Shown here in pieces: positions 63,726 through 64,000 of a stretch of 64,000 nucleotides of DNA. The stretch comes from an uncultured Oscillospiraceae bacterium (GTDB taxonomy: Bacteria; Bacillota; Clostridia; Oscillospirales; Oscillospiraceae). The number at the start of each line of letters is the position of its first letter. Position 1 is the stretch's first letter. Made by a program: the position numbers and the translations under genes. The stretch is from positions 1-64,000 of the forward strand of contig CAKTHQ010000010.1 in the NCBI GenBank assembly GCA_934565415.1. The letters run 5' to 3'. Below the pieces are notes generated by a model, which worked only from the letters and a program-made list of their open reading frames with translations, made no database searches and had not been told where the DNA came from.

Positions 63726-64000
63726 ATGAAATACGATTGCCCCAGCTGCGGCCAGCCCTTTAACGGGAAAAAATGCAAAAACTGCGGCTACGAGACCTTT
63801 GATGAGGAAATTGCCCACCGGATGCACACCCACAAGGGAGAGCCCCTGATCATTAAGGACACCTCTCGGATGCCCATCCCCACCCAGGACCCCTTCGGAT
63901 GCCCGCCGACGCCAAAAAAGAAAAAGCAGAAGTCCATTACCCCCGGCTTGATCATCGCCCTGTGCCTGTTTGGAACCGTCGGCATGAACTTCCTGTCGAG
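63726..64000 (+). CDS. Zinc-ribbon membrane protein (5' part, cut by window edge)
   Basis: The frame is open from ATG 63726, behind AAAGGAGG, to the window end (91 residues). The N-terminus is a four-cysteine zinc ribbon (YDCPSCGQPF...KCKNCGYE). A Pro/Lys-rich linker follows, then the beginning of a membrane segment (ITPGLIIALCLFGTVGMNFL). It is divergent from the ECF sigma operon. Function unknown. Confidence 0.75.
   Translation, partial: MKYDCPSCGQPFNGKKCKNCGYETFDEEIAHRMHTHKGEPLIIKDTSRMPIPTQDPFGCPPTPKKKKQKSITPGLIIALCLFGTVGMNFLS

Overview
The window looks like a chromosomal segment of a GC-rich, endospore-lineage gut Clostridium, most likely Oscillospirales (Oscillospiraceae or Ruminococcaceae, Bacillota). 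This is inferred from AGGAGG-type ribosome sites, sigma-A promoters of the TTGACA-N17-TATAAT type, many short intrinsic terminators, SpoVAC and SipL-like genes, a group II ECF transporter module, Na+-coupled transporters and a TRAP/rhamnose sugar locus. No rRNA, CRISPR array, transposase, integrase or phage gene was seen.

Layout. 1-5 kb: a partial cstA, a MATE exporter, an SNF-type Na+ symporter and a divergent LysR gene. 5.4-10.5 kb: a duplicated-domain lipoprotein, a tRNA-Val followed by a hairpin-rich non-coding stretch that repeats the tRNA 3' end, a FakA-like small protein, an AT-richer membrane protein and a repeat-bearing VanY-type peptidase. 10.6-17.4 kb: a SipL-like spore protein with a small membrane protein, then a complete branched-chain amino acid ABC operon (livJ-H-M-G-F). 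Its promoter, a small Ile/Leu/Val-rich ORF and a terminator-like hairpin precede livJ. 17.6-26 kb: malic enzyme, then a minus-strand run of a class A PBP, a methyltransferase, ecfA1-ecfA2-ecfT and truA. 26-29 kb: a DUF1292 protein, a probable 6S RNA, a PpiC foldase and a split TauE/SafE pair.

29-33.8 kb is a decaying accessory patch. A MATE gene is fused by deletion to the tail of an effector-binding regulator, downstream of a MerR-type promoter, and an ABC exporter has lost its whole membrane domain. 33.9-49.6 kb is a sugar-acid and deoxysugar catabolic region: ribokinase-family kinase, SIS isomerase and RbsD/FucU mutarotase; a DHDPS-family aldolase with a TRAP transporter; then an intracellular GH106-like rhamnosidase, YhcH, an AraC regulator, rhamnulokinase, a fucose-isomerase-family protein and rhamnulose-1-phosphate aldolase. 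Together these could import an acidic rhamnoside, cleave it in the cytoplasm and send rhamnose to DHAP and lactaldehyde.

49.7-64 kb carries a His-rich/CooT metal pair, a TPP-riboswitch-controlled thiT (which could use the ECF module at 19.6-22.2 kb), peptide deformylase, VanZ, SpoVAC, a LysR/GNAT pair, an orphan CitD-like protein, a DivIVA protein with a large deacetylase-like membrane protein, luxS-mtnN, a MITE-like element, DAHP synthase, and an ECF sigma factor with its probable membrane anti-sigma partner. Most intergenic gaps hold a recognisable promoter, terminator or repeat. All assignments rest on reading motifs by eye; no database search was run.
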